This document shows, piece by piece, positions 19,119 through 28,881 of a stretch of DNA of 64,000 nucleotides; positions within the stretch are counted from its first letter, which is position 1; the number at the start of each line of letters is the position of its first letter. The position numbers and the translations under genes are program-made. The notes under the pieces were generated by a model. The model was not told the DNA's origin and did no database searches. It saw only the letters and a program-made list of their open reading frames with translations. This DNA is from Fidelibacterota bacterium (lineage in GTDB: Bacteria; Fidelibacterota; Marinisomatia; SCGC-AAA003-L08; JACNLC01): positions 229,182-293,181 of the forward strand of contig JABHXA010000003.1 in the NCBI GenBank assembly GCA_018657495.1, read 5' to 3'.

Positions 19119-19967
19119 TTAGATTTTTCCATAGTTTTTCTTTTTTTCCTTTAGCCAGAGTCCGGTCAAAATAAACACACCGATGATGACCGTTGCCAAT
19201 CCTCCCAGCTTCATCGTTTGGGCTGCGACTAGAACATACCCCTGGGCATCCGGATCATATTGAAAACAGTAGAGCAGCAGTTTATCAAAGGTGTTTCCAA
19301 TTTTGCCCTGTGAGGCCTCCATGAGACTAAATCGCAAATCCCTTTCCGGGAAGTCAAGTCCAAAATGATAGCGGGATATTATCCCTTTGCCGGTTAATAC
19401 AAATAGTACTGCTGGATGGGCAAACTGCTGAATATTTTCATCATAATAATATTCAAATCCCAGGGCATCGGCGAGCGTTTTTATATTCTTTTCTTCGCCA
19501 ACAAGGAAATCCCAGTTTTCAGGTTTTACTTCTTCCTTGAATCTCCGAAGATACAAACCCTGTCGTCGGGACGCATCAGATACTTTTTCATTTGGATCAA
19601 TACTCACCGTGAGCATCCTGAATTTATCGCCGGGTAACCATTCGAGATTACCAACCCCGTCCACAACACCATCTAATACTAGAGAACAGAGCATAGGGCA
19701 GTTGGAATAGGCGAGAACCATTAATACAGGGGTATCTTCATCAAAATATTCAGACAGCACAACGTGTTCATTCCGGGTGTTCACGAATTCAAGGTTTAAA
19801 GGGATTGTCTCACCCATCCTGGGAATTATATCGATTTCAAGTAGTCCAGGGATACTGTCATTCACCACCTGTGATGAAATGATACTCAAAAAAAATACCA
19901 GAAGCATTAACCGGGAAATGTACCCTGACAATATTTTAATGTTTGCGATGTTATATATAGAAATCAA
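19119..19967 (-). CDS. SCO1/SenC family protein (first copy)
   Basis: The 282-aa protein has an N-terminal signal or anchor (about 12-35) and a SCO thioredoxin-like domain, with copper ligands in CPMLC and a His in FAHPAVLFVL. An extra C-terminal membrane helix sits near 255-275. The longer form with a C-terminal anchor is typical of Sco genes placed between ACIII and caa3 genes. It probably loads CuA of the neighbouring subunit II. It lies 27 bp upstream of coxB in transcription order. Confidence 0.9.
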   Translation of the reverse strand: MISIYNIANIKILSGYISRLMLLVFFLSIISSQVVNDSIPGLLEIDIIPRMGETIPLNLEFVNTRNEHVVLSEYFDEDTPVLMVLAYSNCPMLCSLVLDGVVDGVGNLEWLPGDKFRMLTVSIDPNEKVSDASRRQGLYLRRFKEEVKPENWDFLVGEEKNIKTLADALGFEYYYDENIQQFAHPAVLFVLTGKGIISRYHFGLDFPERDLRFSLMEASQGKIGNTFDKLLLYCFQYDPDAQGYVLVAAQTMKLGGLATVIIGVFILTGLWLKEKKKNYGKI

Positions 19968-19990
19968 TTGAAATTAGAATTCGAAAGAAT

Positions 19991-20281
19991 CTAATATGAG
20001 TTTGCTACCTGTTTAATTGCAACATTGATTGGAATTTGATAAATTCCTTTATCCTTATCCAATACTGAATACCCTGTAAGAAGGGACTGTTCATGCTTCC
20101 TGAGTTTTATCAGTTTTTTTGATACCGGTTTCATGGCGATCTCGTTGAATGTTTCCTCTCTAACTGAACTGTAGTATTCTGTTGCCGCGATCACTGATGC
20201 AATGACAAAAATTATTGATACTATGCCAATTAAAGTAATTCCCTTTAGAGATACATCTTTTTTTTCATATCCAGCAGACAT
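19991..20281 (-). CDS. Small single-span membrane protein of the ACIII-caa3 operon
   Basis: The 96-aa protein has one membrane helix (about 13-35) and a charged periplasmic tail. Similar small proteins stand between actF and the sco/cox genes in other ACIII clusters, but I cannot assign a named family. The start is 9 bp after actF. By position it may be an accessory subunit or assembly factor. Confidence 0.72.
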   Translation of the reverse strand: MSAGYEKKDVSLKGITLIGIVSIIFVIASVIAATEYYSSVREETFNEIAMKPVSKKLIKLRKHEQSLLTGYSVLDKDKGIYQIPINVAIKQVANSY

Positions 20282-20290
20282 ACGCTTCCT

Positions 20291-21463
20291 CTAAAAATTC
20301 TTAAATGCTATGGATTTCTGAATGAATGGATCCTTTGATGGGTATATAGGATGGTTTACAAGGGACCTCCAGATAAATCCGAATACAATACCGCTAATTG
20401 CAAGAAATGTTGATATATCCATCCAGGAGAAATGAGCACCATGATGTTGTACACCAGGCATTACATTCCAAAACATGTCCAGATAATGTGCCGCAAAAAT
20501 AAGTAGTGATATGGCCGTCAAAAACGTCAAGTTTCTTTTTACACTTCTGAACATAAGAATGATAAATGGCAATACAAAACCAACAAACACCAGGGTAAGG
20601 CTGACCGTTTTCCATGATCCTACCCATCTATGTTTATACCAAATTGTTTCTTCGGGTATATTTCCATACCAGATTAGAAAGTATTGTGAAGCAGAGATAT
20701 AAGCCCAGAACACAATAAATCCAAACATGAACTTGCCGAGATCCTGGTAATGCTCTTCGGTAACAATGCCATCTAAAATATTTGATTTTTTTAACAAGAA
20801 AACAATAAGTACAATTATAACGAAAGCATTCAGATAAGCACCTCCAAACAGATAGACGCCATATATTGTCGAATACCAATGTGGATCAAGAGACATTAAC
20901 CAATCAAACATTGCAAATGAAAATGTCAGAGCAAATAACACGGTTCCTATTGCACTCACTTTGCGCATTCTATCCAGATCGGCATGAGTGACTGCTGACC
21001 GTGAGAGTTTGATCAGTTTTATCGATAAAAAGGACCATATGATAAAGTATATCAGCGTCCGAACCACAAAAAATGTAGTGTTTAAATATGGTGCCTTTGC
21101 CTGAAGAAGGGCATCGTGGGCCACGGCAGATGCATGACTCCAGTGGTATAGATCATGAATTCCAAACCCGATTGGAATCCATAAGATTGCCATCAGCGGA
21201 ATTGTGGACATGATTGCATCCAGGATATGCCTTAATACGGTACTCCATACTGCTCCCGTCAGATGATGCATCAGGGTAAAGAATAGTGCACCAAGGCAAA
21301 TTGTAACCCAGAACATATAAGCAACAAGATAGGAATGTATAAACTGCTCAGGATCTTTTAAATAACCAACAACACATAAGAGGATTCCGGCAATACCTAC
21401 GGCAAAGGAAATCTTACCCGTATTTTCGTTTGCTAATTGATTCGTATTTTCGTTTGAATTCAT
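20291..21463 (-). CDS. actF: Alternative complex III subunit ActF
   Basis: ActF is one of the membrane subunits of the quinol:cytochrome c/oxidase electron-transfer complex ACIII. The 390-aa protein has about ten predicted helices and phrases typical of the family (LMHHLTGAVWSTVLRH, MFDWLMSLDPHWYSTIYG and MFWNVMPGVQHHG). It is related to ActC/NrfD but smaller. The gene is 7 bp after actE. Confidence 0.92.
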   Translation of the reverse strand: MNSNENTNQLANENTGKISFAVGIAGILLCVVGYLKDPEQFIHSYLVAYMFWVTICLGALFFTLMHHLTGAVWSTVLRHILDAIMSTIPLMAILWIPIGFGIHDLYHWSHASAVAHDALLQAKAPYLNTTFFVVRTLIYFIIWSFLSIKLIKLSRSAVTHADLDRMRKVSAIGTVLFALTFSFAMFDWLMSLDPHWYSTIYGVYLFGGAYLNAFVIIVLIVFLLKKSNILDGIVTEEHYQDLGKFMFGFIVFWAYISASQYFLIWYGNIPEETIWYKHRWVGSWKTVSLTLVFVGFVLPFIILMFRSVKRNLTFLTAISLLIFAAHYLDMFWNVMPGVQHHGAHFSWMDISTFLAISGIVFGFIWRSLVNHPIYPSKDPFIQKSIAFKNF

Positions 21464-21470
21464 CGTACTT

Positions 21471-22121
21471 TTATTTTAACCCCTGTCTTTTGTCTTCAGG
21501 AATATCGGTGAATTTTGCATTCTGACTTTTTTGCAAAGCGCGGATATATGTGACAATAGCCCATCTGTCTTCAACACCAACCTGATGCTTGTATGAGGGC
21601 ATATTTCTAACACCATTTGAAATCACATCGAAAAAATATCCATTTTTCATATTTTGAACATTTTCAGTATGAAAGGATGGAGGTGGAATAGGGTAATTGT
21701 ATTCCATGACAATGCCTTTTCCATCACCAACCTGGCTATGACAGGGGGCGCAGTAAATATTATAGCGTTGCTGTCCACGGTAAATGAAATCTTCTGTCAC
21801 ATCTACTCTATTGGGAAATCCATCAATATGATTTCCACTTAAATCTTTACCCAGGAAGTATTCATCATCCAATCTCAATTCGCCAACTGCAACTGCCCCT
21901 TCAACAGGCATTCTCATGGACATTCCGTTCTCAAAAAAATCACTTGTGGATTGAGGATCATATCGATTCTGACTATCCATGTTAGGATTAAGGTGAATAG
22001 GTGGTTTCCGTGACGGGGTCCCCTGACACCCAAAGATGATTAATAGGCCAAAAACCATTGTCATCGTGGGAATCAAACCAAAACTGAAATTTGATTTTTT
22101 ATGCATTTGATGTTTAATCAT
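21471..22121 (-). CDS. actE: Alternative complex III subunit ActE, mono-haem cytochrome c lipoprotein
   Basis: The 216-aa protein has a lipoprotein signal (lipobox ending FGC near residue 32) and one c-type haem site, CAPCH. A Met in RNMPSYKHQ is a plausible sixth ligand. It passes electrons out of ACIII towards the oxidase. The start overlaps the actD stop by 4 bp (ATGA), indicating coupling. Confidence 0.92.
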   Translation of the reverse strand: MIKHQMHKKSNFSFGLIPTMTMVFGLLIIFGCQGTPSRKPPIHLNPNMDSQNRYDPQSTSDFFENGMSMRMPVEGAVAVGELRLDDEYFLGKDLSGNHIDGFPNRVDVTEDFIYRGQQRYNIYCAPCHSQVGDGKGIVMEYNYPIPPPSFHTENVQNMKNGYFFDVISNGVRNMPSYKHQVGVEDRWAIVTYIRALQKSQNAKFTDIPEDKRQGLK

Positions 22122-22663
22122 GCGCCTTTTATGACCTCCACAAATTTTCCACCAATTGATTCAAGAAAATCCATAGTGCCCTTTTCATTGAATTTTGGAT
22201 CGTCGGATTCCACGCTGATAAAAAAACCATCGTCGCTGAATTTTTTGAATCTATCTGAATAGAATATGGCATCCCAGTAACGAGGCAGCTTACTTAAATG
22301 GAAAATCCCCATAACTGCAGAAATCGCTCCAGCCAACACCATTAAGCCAAAAGTAACAATTATAAATGCCTGCCAGCTAAATAACGGCTTACCGGCATAG
22401 GTTAAAGGATATGCCACGGAATGAACCCATGTTTGCAGGGCAAATCCTCCGGCAGCACCCAACAACCCAAAAACAAAAACAATGTATCCAAGAACAGATC
22501 TTTTTAATCCCATTGCGTCATCCATGCCATGGATAGGAAACGGGGAATGACATTCAAACTTTTTAAATCCGGCATCTCTCATTTTTTCAGCGCTATGCAG
22601 TAATTCAGAGGGATTCTCGAATTCGGCGATGGCGCCATATATTTTTACATCAGATGTATTCAT
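22118..22663 (-). CDS. actD: Alternative complex III subunit ActD (DUF3341)
   Basis: The 181-aa protein has a cytoplasmic N-terminal part beginning YGAIAEFENP and two membrane helices (about 60-80 and 98-120), as in the DUF3341/ActD family. It is a structural subunit of ACIII without cofactors. It overlaps actC by one base and actE by four bases. Confidence 0.92.
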   Translation of the reverse strand: MNTSDVKIYGAIAEFENPSELLHSAEKMRDAGFKKFECHSPFPIHGMDDAMGLKRSVLGYIVFVFGLLGAAGGFALQTWVHSVAYPLTYAGKPLFSWQAFIIVTFGLMVLAGAISAVMGIFHLSKLPRYWDAIFYSDRFKKFSDDGFFISVESDDPKFNEKGTMDFLESIGGKFVEVIKGA

Positions 22664-24099
22664 TATTTGTCTCCCGAATTATGATACATATCGTGATGCG
22701 GATCGGCTTGCGGTAGCACACCCTTTACTTCTGTCATGGATATCATTGGCAGAAATCTGATAAACAAAAGGAAGAGCGTAAAAAACAACCCGAATGAACC
22801 AAGGAAAACCGATATATCCCAAATGGTTGGAGAATAATAATCCCAGCTTGACGGGATATAATCTCTGGATAGAGATGAAACAATAATCACAAATCGCTCA
22901 AACCACATTCCGATATTTACAAATATGGAGAGAATAAAAAGGACGGTAACATTTGTTCTCATCTTCCTTGACCAGAAGAACTGCGGAATCAATACATTAC
23001 AGCTGACCATTATCCAGTAACCCCAGGCATAATTCCCGAAGGCGCGATTAATAAAAGTAAATTTCTCATATTCATTGCCGCTGTACCAGGCAATAAAGAA
23101 TTCCATGGAGTATGCATATCCCACCATTAAACCGGTAACCATGATGATTTTCGCCATTTTCTCCAAATGACCAATGGTGATAAAATCTTCCATACCAAAT
23201 GCTTTTCTGGCAATGATTGCCAGGGTCATTACCATGGCAAATCCGGAAAATATAGCACCGGCAACAAAGTATGGTGGGAATATGGTGGTATGCCAACCTG
23301 GAATGATACTTGTGGCAAAGTCGGTACTAACAACAGAGTGAACCGATAATACCAATGGGGTTGATAATCCTGCAAGGATCAAATACCCAAGTTCATAATG
23401 CCTCCAGTGACGATTGCCACCCCTCCATCCAAGGGATAGAATTCCAAATAAAACTCTCCTGGCTTTTGTTTTGGCACGATCCCGCAATGTTGCCAGATCA
23501 GGAACCAGTCCAACATACCAGAATAACAGTGATACCGTAAAATAGATACTTACTGCAAAGACATCCCAAAGCAGGGGGCTTCTGAAGTTTGGCCACATTT
23601 CCATCTGGTTTGGAATAGGGAAGAACCAATATAATACCCATATTCGTCCGACATGAATTGTTGGAAACAAGAGGGCGCAAATCACTGCAAATATAGTCAT
23701 TGCCTCTGCAAAACGATTGATGGAGGTTCTCCATTTCTGTCGGAACAGATACAGGACTGCCGAAATTAAAGTACCTGCATGGCCGATACCAACCCAGAAT
23801 ACAAAATTGACAATTGCCCAACCCCATCCGACAGGATTATTCAAGCCCCAAATTCCGGTACCTTCCCAGATAAGATATCCTACAGAGCCCACCAGCATTA
23901 GAAGAAGTGATAATGAGATGCCAAAAAGCACATACCACATTTTGGGTGGATCGTTTTCAACAATACTGCATATTTTTTCCGTCACAGACGAAAATGTCTG
24001 ATTCCCGGTAATCAAAGGAACTTCTTCATACATTGAACCGGGGGACACTGATGCAGTATCAGAGGACCGGATGGGTTTTTTATTCAATATATTCACCAA
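22663..24099 (-). CDS. actC: Alternative complex III subunit ActC (NrfD-like quinol-binding)
   Basis: The 478-aa integral membrane protein has ten predicted helices and NrfD/PsrC-type features, including [26 protein letters not shown] in the first half (quoted in parts), [14 protein letters not shown] and [13 protein letters not shown]. ActC carries the quinol-oxidising site facing ActB. It follows actB by 26 bp. Confidence 0.94.
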   Translation of the reverse strand: MVNILNKKPIRSSDTASVSPGSMYEEVPLITGNQTFSSVTEKICSIVENDPPKMWYVLFGISLSLLLMLVGSVGYLIWEGTGIWGLNNPVGWGWAIVNFVFWVGIGHAGTLISAVLYLFRQKWRTSINRFAEAMTIFAVICALLFPTIHVGRIWVLYWFFPIPNQMEMWPNFRSPLLWDVFAVSIYFTVSLLFWYVGLVPDLATLRDRAKTKARRVLFGILSLGWRGGNRHWRHYELGYLILAGLSTPLVLSVHSVVSTDFATSIIPGWHTTIFPPYFVAGAIFSGFAMVMTLAIIARKAFGMEDFITIGHLEKMAKIIMVTGLMVGYAYSMEFFIAWYSGNEYEKFTFINRAFGNYAWGYWIMVSCNVLIPQFFWSRKMRTNVTVLFILSIFVNIGMWFERFVIIVSSLSRDYIPSSWDYYSPTIWDISVFLGSFGLFFTLFLLFIRFLPMISMTEVKGVLPQADPHHDMYHNSGDK

Positions 24100-24125
24100 T
24101 TTTCCTGTTTTTATTGTTAATAATT

Positions 24126-27100
24126 TTATGAGTCCAGCTTGGAATTCTGATTTCTAAGCTTGGCAAGAAATGTTGTTCTCGGCCGAGTATTTATTTCTCC
24201 AAGAAGGCTGTAATCTCTGTTTTGTTTTTTCATTTTTGAAACTTTGCTATCAGGATCATTTATATTACCAAATACAATGGCATCGGTGGGGCAAGTCTGT
24301 TGACATGCAGCCACCACATCACCATCAACAATGGTCCGATTTTCGTTCTTTGTGGTAATCTTGGCCTGATTTATACGTTGTAGACAGAATGAACATTTTT
24401 CCATCACACCTCTGAAACGAACTGTCACATTTGGATTTTGAGACATTTGTACAATTTCAGGTAGTTCACTTGTAAAGTTATAGAAATTATACCGACGTAC
24501 TTTATATGGACAGTTATTGGCACAGTATCGGGTTCCCGCACAACGGTTATAAACCATGGCATTTAATCCTTCATCATCATGTACCGTAGCTGTCACCGGG
24601 CAAACCTGTTCACATGGGGCCATTTCGCAATGTTGGCAGGCTATAGGCTGAAAGACCATTTCAGGGTTTTCCACATCACCTGAGAAATATCTGTCCAGTC
24701 GAATCCAGGACATTTCACGTCCTTTTTCTACCTGGTCTTTACCGACAACAGGAATATTATTTTCACTTTGACAGGCAATGGAGCAGGCATTACAACCTGT
24801 ACATACATTGAGGTCAATGGACATTCCCCATTGATAACCTTCCGTATATTCTTTTTCTTTCCATAAAGATGATAATTCAGGCTGTTCAACCACATCATTG
24901 ACAAAATCAGGGTTAGACCTATATTCGTCCAATGTGGATTCACGAACAATCATGGGCAATCTTTTCTGAATCTGATCTGCAACCAGTTTTTCACTTCCCA
25001 TCCCATGATGATCCTGTGTGCAGGCAATAAGAAATGAACGACCGGTGCCAGTGACGGAAACATCTGAGGATAGGTAAGAATCAGACGTTTTTAATCGATT
25101 CACATTGACACCGACATTATTTGATATTCTTCCACCTGATGTTCTTCCGTATCCTAAAGTCATAGTAATTGAATTATGGGCATGGCCAGGCATAATCCAG
25201 ATAGGTACAGTTGCTTTTTGTCCATTTATTGAAAACTCAGCAAGTTCTTTATTTTTCAATCCAAGTTTTGTCGCTGTTTTTTCACTTATGGATGCCACAT
25301 TATCCCAGGATACTTTTGTAACGGGATCAGGATTTTCCATCAGCCAGCCATTATTGGCAAATCTGCCGTCAAATGTTGCAGAGGATTTGGCAAAGACGAC
25401 TTCAATGCCTTTGGTTGTTCCTGGGTTAAAATTATTTAATCCGGCAGTAATTGATCTTTTATTTATAGAGGTTTCCTCTGGGTGTGAATCTGAACCGGCA
25501 AGATAACCATCATGTAGAACCTGCTGCCATTGTTTATCAAAACCCTGTGAGACCAGAAGTGACTTCCATGTTTCTCTTACAAGATCATAATCAGAGATAA
25601 ATTCTGCGGTCAAAAGCGTATTGAACAACTCAGCCTGAGATTTACCTTTAAATAATGGTGCAATCATTGGTTGTATTACACTGAGAGTATTATCAAATGA
25701 CCTTACATCTCCCCATGTTTCCAGGTAATGAATTCCAGGTAAATGCCAATTGCATAGGGCAGAAGTTTCATTTTCTGATACACCATAATGAATGACATTT
25801 TTGGCCATTTTCATTGCACTAGTAAAATCTGTATCTGCTGAATTTGAATAGACAGGATTTATATCTGAAAGGATCAGCGTATTGATTTTACCACTTTCAA
25901 GATTTTTAACAAGGGATTTGAATTCACTTTTGCGGGGATACAGCCGATCCTCCGGCTGGTGATAATATATAGTTTTTCCGTTATTTTGAAGACCATCATT
26001 AATGGCATATACCATGGCATGAACTTCGGCGGACTGTCGATATCCGGCAATTACCAGACTTTTGCCTTTATTGAAAACAAGATCATTTGAAAGAATACGA
26101 ACCCATTTAGTATCTATACCTGACACATCAATCTGGTCAATTGCATCCGGTGTGCTGATACTTATTCCTGATTTTCTTAATTCGGTAATTAGAGCTGCTG
26201 TAAAAGCGGCAATCCGATTATAGGGGATAATCAAACGATGGTCGGCCATACCGCCAGTTACAGAAAAACTGTTTTCAACACAGTATAACCTGTTCATGGA
26301 ATCGTTTTCGGTAGTAACTCTCCGGCCATCGGCAAATCTCCGTGAGCTTACTATATCACTTGATTCCAAATACAAGAAGTCAGAATCGATAGAGAGGATT
26401 ACATCAGCTTTATCAAAATGATTGATCGGCTGATATACCTGCCCAGTGGCAATTTCTAATCCCCTATAAATATTTTCATCTGATACCGGTTCGTATGCAG
26501 CCCATGTTGCTTTTGGAAATTTCTCGAGGAAGGAATTTCTAAGTCTATTAAGAGTGGGAGAGGCGAATGACTCACTGAGTACTGCAAGACCCTCCCCATC
26601 GTTTTCAAGAAATTGTTCATGTTCTGGTTTCCAAAACGTCTGAAATGCTTTCCAGGTTACTTCTCTGCCAAGATGTTTTGGTGCCTGTGAGCGATCTGGG
26701 TCATATAAATTTAGAACAGAGGATTGGACAAATGAATTTGCCCTGCCCATGGATGAACTATGTCCTTTATTTCCTTCGATTTTTGTCGGACGGCCCTCGT
26801 GAGTTTCAACAACAATGCCATAAGAATTCAAACCAAATGGCATTGCTGATGCATAATATTTTGGTATGCCAGGTATAATCTCTTCAGGTGCTTTAATATA
26901 AGGAAGTATTTTTTCAATGGGTCGTCGGCATGCAGTGAGACCTGCCAGTGCCAGTGAAGCACCCATCAACCCGAGGAATTTCTTTCGGGATACCTGCGAG
27001 GGCATGTCAATAGTACCTTCGGGGAACTCGTTTTCGACAAATGACTGAAATTTGTCAGTATTGGACAGCTCATCCAGGCTACGCCAGTAATCTTTGCCAT

Positions 27101-27215
27101 TGGATTTTGCAGGGATAGTTAATCTATCAGCAGACGTATTCATTTTGGAGTTTTCACCGTTGGAATTATCCAATATTTCTGCATCTATGAAACTATCGTT
27201 TTTTTCTATTCTCAT
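24126..27215 (-). CDS. actB: Alternative complex III subunit ActB (molybdopterin-fold/ferredoxin fusion)
   Basis: The product is about 1029 aa. A Tat signal with lipobox, [21 protein letters not shown], sits near residue 90. It follows a long cytoplasmic-type leader that is usual for ActB. A molybdopterin-oxidoreductase-like region without cofactor ligands comes next, then a C-terminal ferredoxin-like region with cysteine clusters [37 protein letters not shown] and CSFC...CQQTCP. These clusters form the iron-sulfur wire. I chose the ATG at 27215 because it forms an ATGA overlap with the actA stop and has AGGATG upstream. An upstream ATG at 27233 is possible. Confidence 0.93.
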   Translation of the reverse strand: MRIEKNDSFIDAEILDNSNGENSKMNTSADRLTIPAKSNGKDYWRSLDELSNTDKFQSFVENEFPEGTIDMPSQVSRKKFLGLMGASLALAGLTACRRPIEKILPYIKAPEEIIPGIPKYYASAMPFGLNSYGIVVETHEGRPTKIEGNKGHSSSMGRANSFVQSSVLNLYDPDRSQAPKHLGREVTWKAFQTFWKPEHEQFLENDGEGLAVLSESFASPTLNRLRNSFLEKFPKATWAAYEPVSDENIYRGLEIATGQVYQPINHFDKADVILSIDSDFLYLESSDIVSSRRFADGRRVTTENDSMNRLYCVENSFSVTGGMADHRLIIPYNRIAAFTAALITELRKSGISISTPDAIDQIDVSGIDTKWVRILSNDLVFNKGKSLVIAGYRQSAEVHAMVYAINDGLQNNGKTIYYHQPEDRLYPRKSEFKSLVKNLESGKINTLILSDINPVYSNSADTDFTSAMKMAKNVIHYGVSENETSALCNWHLPGIHYLETWGDVRSFDNTLSVIQPMIAPLFKGKSQAELFNTLLTAEFISDYDLVRETWKSLLVSQGFDKQWQQVLHDGYLAGSDSHPEETSINKRSITAGLNNFNPGTTKGIEVVFAKSSATFDGRFANNGWLMENPDPVTKVSWDNVASISEKTATKLGLKNKELAEFSINGQKATVPIWIMPGHAHNSITMTLGYGRTSGGRISNNVGVNVNRLKTSDSYLSSDVSVTGTGRSFLIACTQDHHGMGSEKLVADQIQKRLPMIVRESTLDEYRSNPDFVNDVVEQPELSSLWKEKEYTEGYQWGMSIDLNVCTGCNACSIACQSENNIPVVGKDQVEKGREMSWIRLDRYFSGDVENPEMVFQPIACQHCEMAPCEQVCPVTATVHDDEGLNAMVYNRCAGTRYCANNCPYKVRRYNFYNFTSELPEIVQMSQNPNVTVRFRGVMEKCSFCLQRINQAKITTKNENRTIVDGDVVAACQQTCPTDAIVFGNINDPDSKVSKMKKQNRDYSLLGEINTRPRTTFLAKLRNQNSKLDS

Positions 27216-27859
27216 CGGTGACATCCTGTACAATCTGTTGGCGGATTAATGTGACGTTCTTTTTTAATTTTTTCAGCAAGCTGTAATTGATTCTCCGGTG
27301 CTGTCCAATCCATCTGAGTAACTTTGTCAAGTGGTCTAAGATGGGCATCAGGGTTTCTGTGACAATCCAGGCACCAACCCATGCTCAGGGGCTCAACCAG
27401 CATAACTTCCTCCATCTGGTCTACTCTTCCATGACAACTTGCACATCCAACTCCGCGGGTAACATGTGCGCTGTGGTCAAAAAATGCGTAGTCTGGTACT
27501 TTATGGACTCTAATCCATTCGATGGCTGTATTATTACCCCAACTTTCATGAACTGGTTCAAGAAGTTTACTATCGGGTTTTATTAGTATGTGACAATTCA
27601 TACATGTCTGTGTCGGCGGTATGATCGCTTTTGAAGATAACTCAACACCGACATGGCAATATCGACAATCTATGCCCAGATCACCGGCGTGTAATTTGTG
27701 ACTGTATTGCACAGGTTGTTCGGGTCGGTACCCCACATCGGTAAATTTTGGGGACCCAAAATAAGTAAATCCAATTACGGCTCCAACCAGTGCAACCATT
27801 CCTGCTGCACCTGCTATTAGAGGTAGCAGATTCCATTGTTTGGTGAAAATCTGTGCCGT
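27212..27859 (-). CDS. actA: Alternative complex III subunit ActA, pentahaem cytochrome c, probable ACG start
   Basis: ActA carries five c-type haems, seen as CRYCH, CMNCH, CASCH, CLDCH and CTGCH. The first ATG is at 27799, but the frame stays open upstream and encodes AQIFTKQWNLLPLIAG, the usual N-terminal anchor of ActA. The only sensible start is ACG at 27859-27857, with AAAGGAGT at 27866-27873 (6 bp away), giving 215 aa and the expected MAQIF beginning. The short form from 27799 would lose half of the membrane anchor. It is the first gene of the respiratory operon. Confidence 0.9.
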   Translation of the reverse strand, partial: TAQIFTKQWNLLPLIAGAAGMVALVGAVIGFTYFGSPKFTDVGYRPEQPVQYSHKLHAGDLGIDCRYCHVGVELSSKAIIPPTQTCMNCHILIKPDSKLLEPVHESWGNNTAIEWIRVHKVPDYAFFDHSAHVTRGVGCASCHGRVDQMEEVMLVEPLSMGWCLDCHRNPDAHLRPLDKVTQMDWTAPENQLQLAEKIKKERHINPPTDCTGCHR

Positions 27860-27865
27860 GGTTAT

Positions 27866-27873
27866 ACTCCTTT
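27866..27873 (-). promoter_or_regulatory. Ribosome binding site that supports the ACG start of actA
   Basis: The minus-strand sequence AAAGGAGT is a near-consensus Shine-Dalgarno. Six bases later comes ACG, in frame with the actA coding region. No ATG, GTG or TTG lies at a suitable distance in this frame. Confidence 0.7.
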
Positions 27874-28164
27874 GTTATGGTAAACGGTTAAAAATGCTTC
27901 TGTTGATATATGAAATTGGCTATATATCGATTCAAATAAATCTAATTAATTTAATGTGATTTATTGTTTACCACAAAGGCATAAATAGCAAGAAATATTG
28001 AATCTTTTTGTGTGGGAATTTATGTCGAAAGATATAGAGGCGTTTATTTAACATTTTCTAAATTAATTGGATAAATATAGCAAATTATATTTTTAATTAC
28101 TTTTGGGTTGCCAACCAAACCGGCTCTATGTATGTTTATTCACTATATTAATAGGAAAACTATC
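27874..28164. other. Intergenic region between divergent actA and a lipoprotein gene
   Basis: This AT-rich divergent spacer of about 290 bp should contain the promoter for the respiratory operon (minus) and for the lipoprotein gene (plus). A plus-strand frame open from 28108 is probably not translated before 28165. I see no RNA gene or strong inverted repeat. Confidence 0.5.
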
Positions 28165-28881
28165 ATGTCTGCAAAATATATCTATGTTATCGTACTGCTT
28201 ACAATAATTGGCTGTAAGCCAGTTATTATGAAAATTGACCCACATTTAAAATCAACATCTCAACCAATGAAAGTCACCGGTACCCAGGGATGGCAATTAA
28301 AGAAGGTTATTCGGTTTGGTGAATTTAATACCAGCACCATAAAGGGAGGATGGCAAACAGGTTCGTCATTTCATTTTTTGGCAGATTTTGAAAAGTCTCA
28401 GCAAAAATACAGCTATATTTTATACGATGGGAATGGAAATTCTACACAGGTATTTTGTGTTGGTAAGATGAAGCGTACAAAAATTCATGTTTTGAATAGT
28501 AAAATATCCATTCCTATCGATGTAACAGATTTATTTACCACAAAAATCATTATTGATACTGACAGCACTGTCATTGACCTGGTTTTATACAATCCGAATG
28601 AAATCATGTTTGAGGATACTTCGGAGGGATTTTTAACTGGCCCCGTGATGAACTATCGTATTTTACCAAACCGTGAATTGGAGAAGGGATCCTTTGGGCC
28701 AAAAATTATCGGCTATGAATTTCATGATGAAGATCAAATAGTCGCTGCAGTTCAATTATTAAATGGGGGAATTGTGTGGTTAAACGATTCTTTAAATGGC
28801 CGTGATAAACTTGTTCTTGCTTCTGCATGTACAGCGCTTTTGCTTAGAGATGAACTGGGTGAAGATGAAATTAATCTATAG
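28165..28881 (+). CDS. Hypothetical lipoprotein
   Basis: The ATG at 28165 is chosen over one at 28108 because AGGA lies about 9 bases upstream of it and it opens directly onto a lipoprotein signal, MSAKYIYVIVLLTIIGC. The mature part (about 220 aa) is mixed alpha/beta, with no motif I recognise. It does not look enzymatic. Its 3' end overlaps the 3' end of the convergent dockerin protein gene by 11 bp. Confidence 0.72.
   Translation: MSAKYIYVIVLLTIIGCKPVIMKIDPHLKSTSQPMKVTGTQGWQLKKVIRFGEFNTSTIKGGWQTGSSFHFLADFEKSQQKYSYILYDGNGNSTQVFCVGKMKRTKIHVLNSKISIPIDVTDLFTTKIIIDTDSTVIDLVLYNPNEIMFEDTSEGFLTGPVMNYRILPNRELEKGSFGPKIIGYEFHDEDQIVAAVQLLNGGIVWLNDSLNGRDKLVLASACTALLLRDELGEDEINL

Noticed and set aside
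28108..28164. Upstream extension of the lipoprotein gene at 28165
   Set aside because: No ribosome binding site precedes 28108, and the extension would bury the lipoprotein signal, so the ATG at 28165 is preferred.
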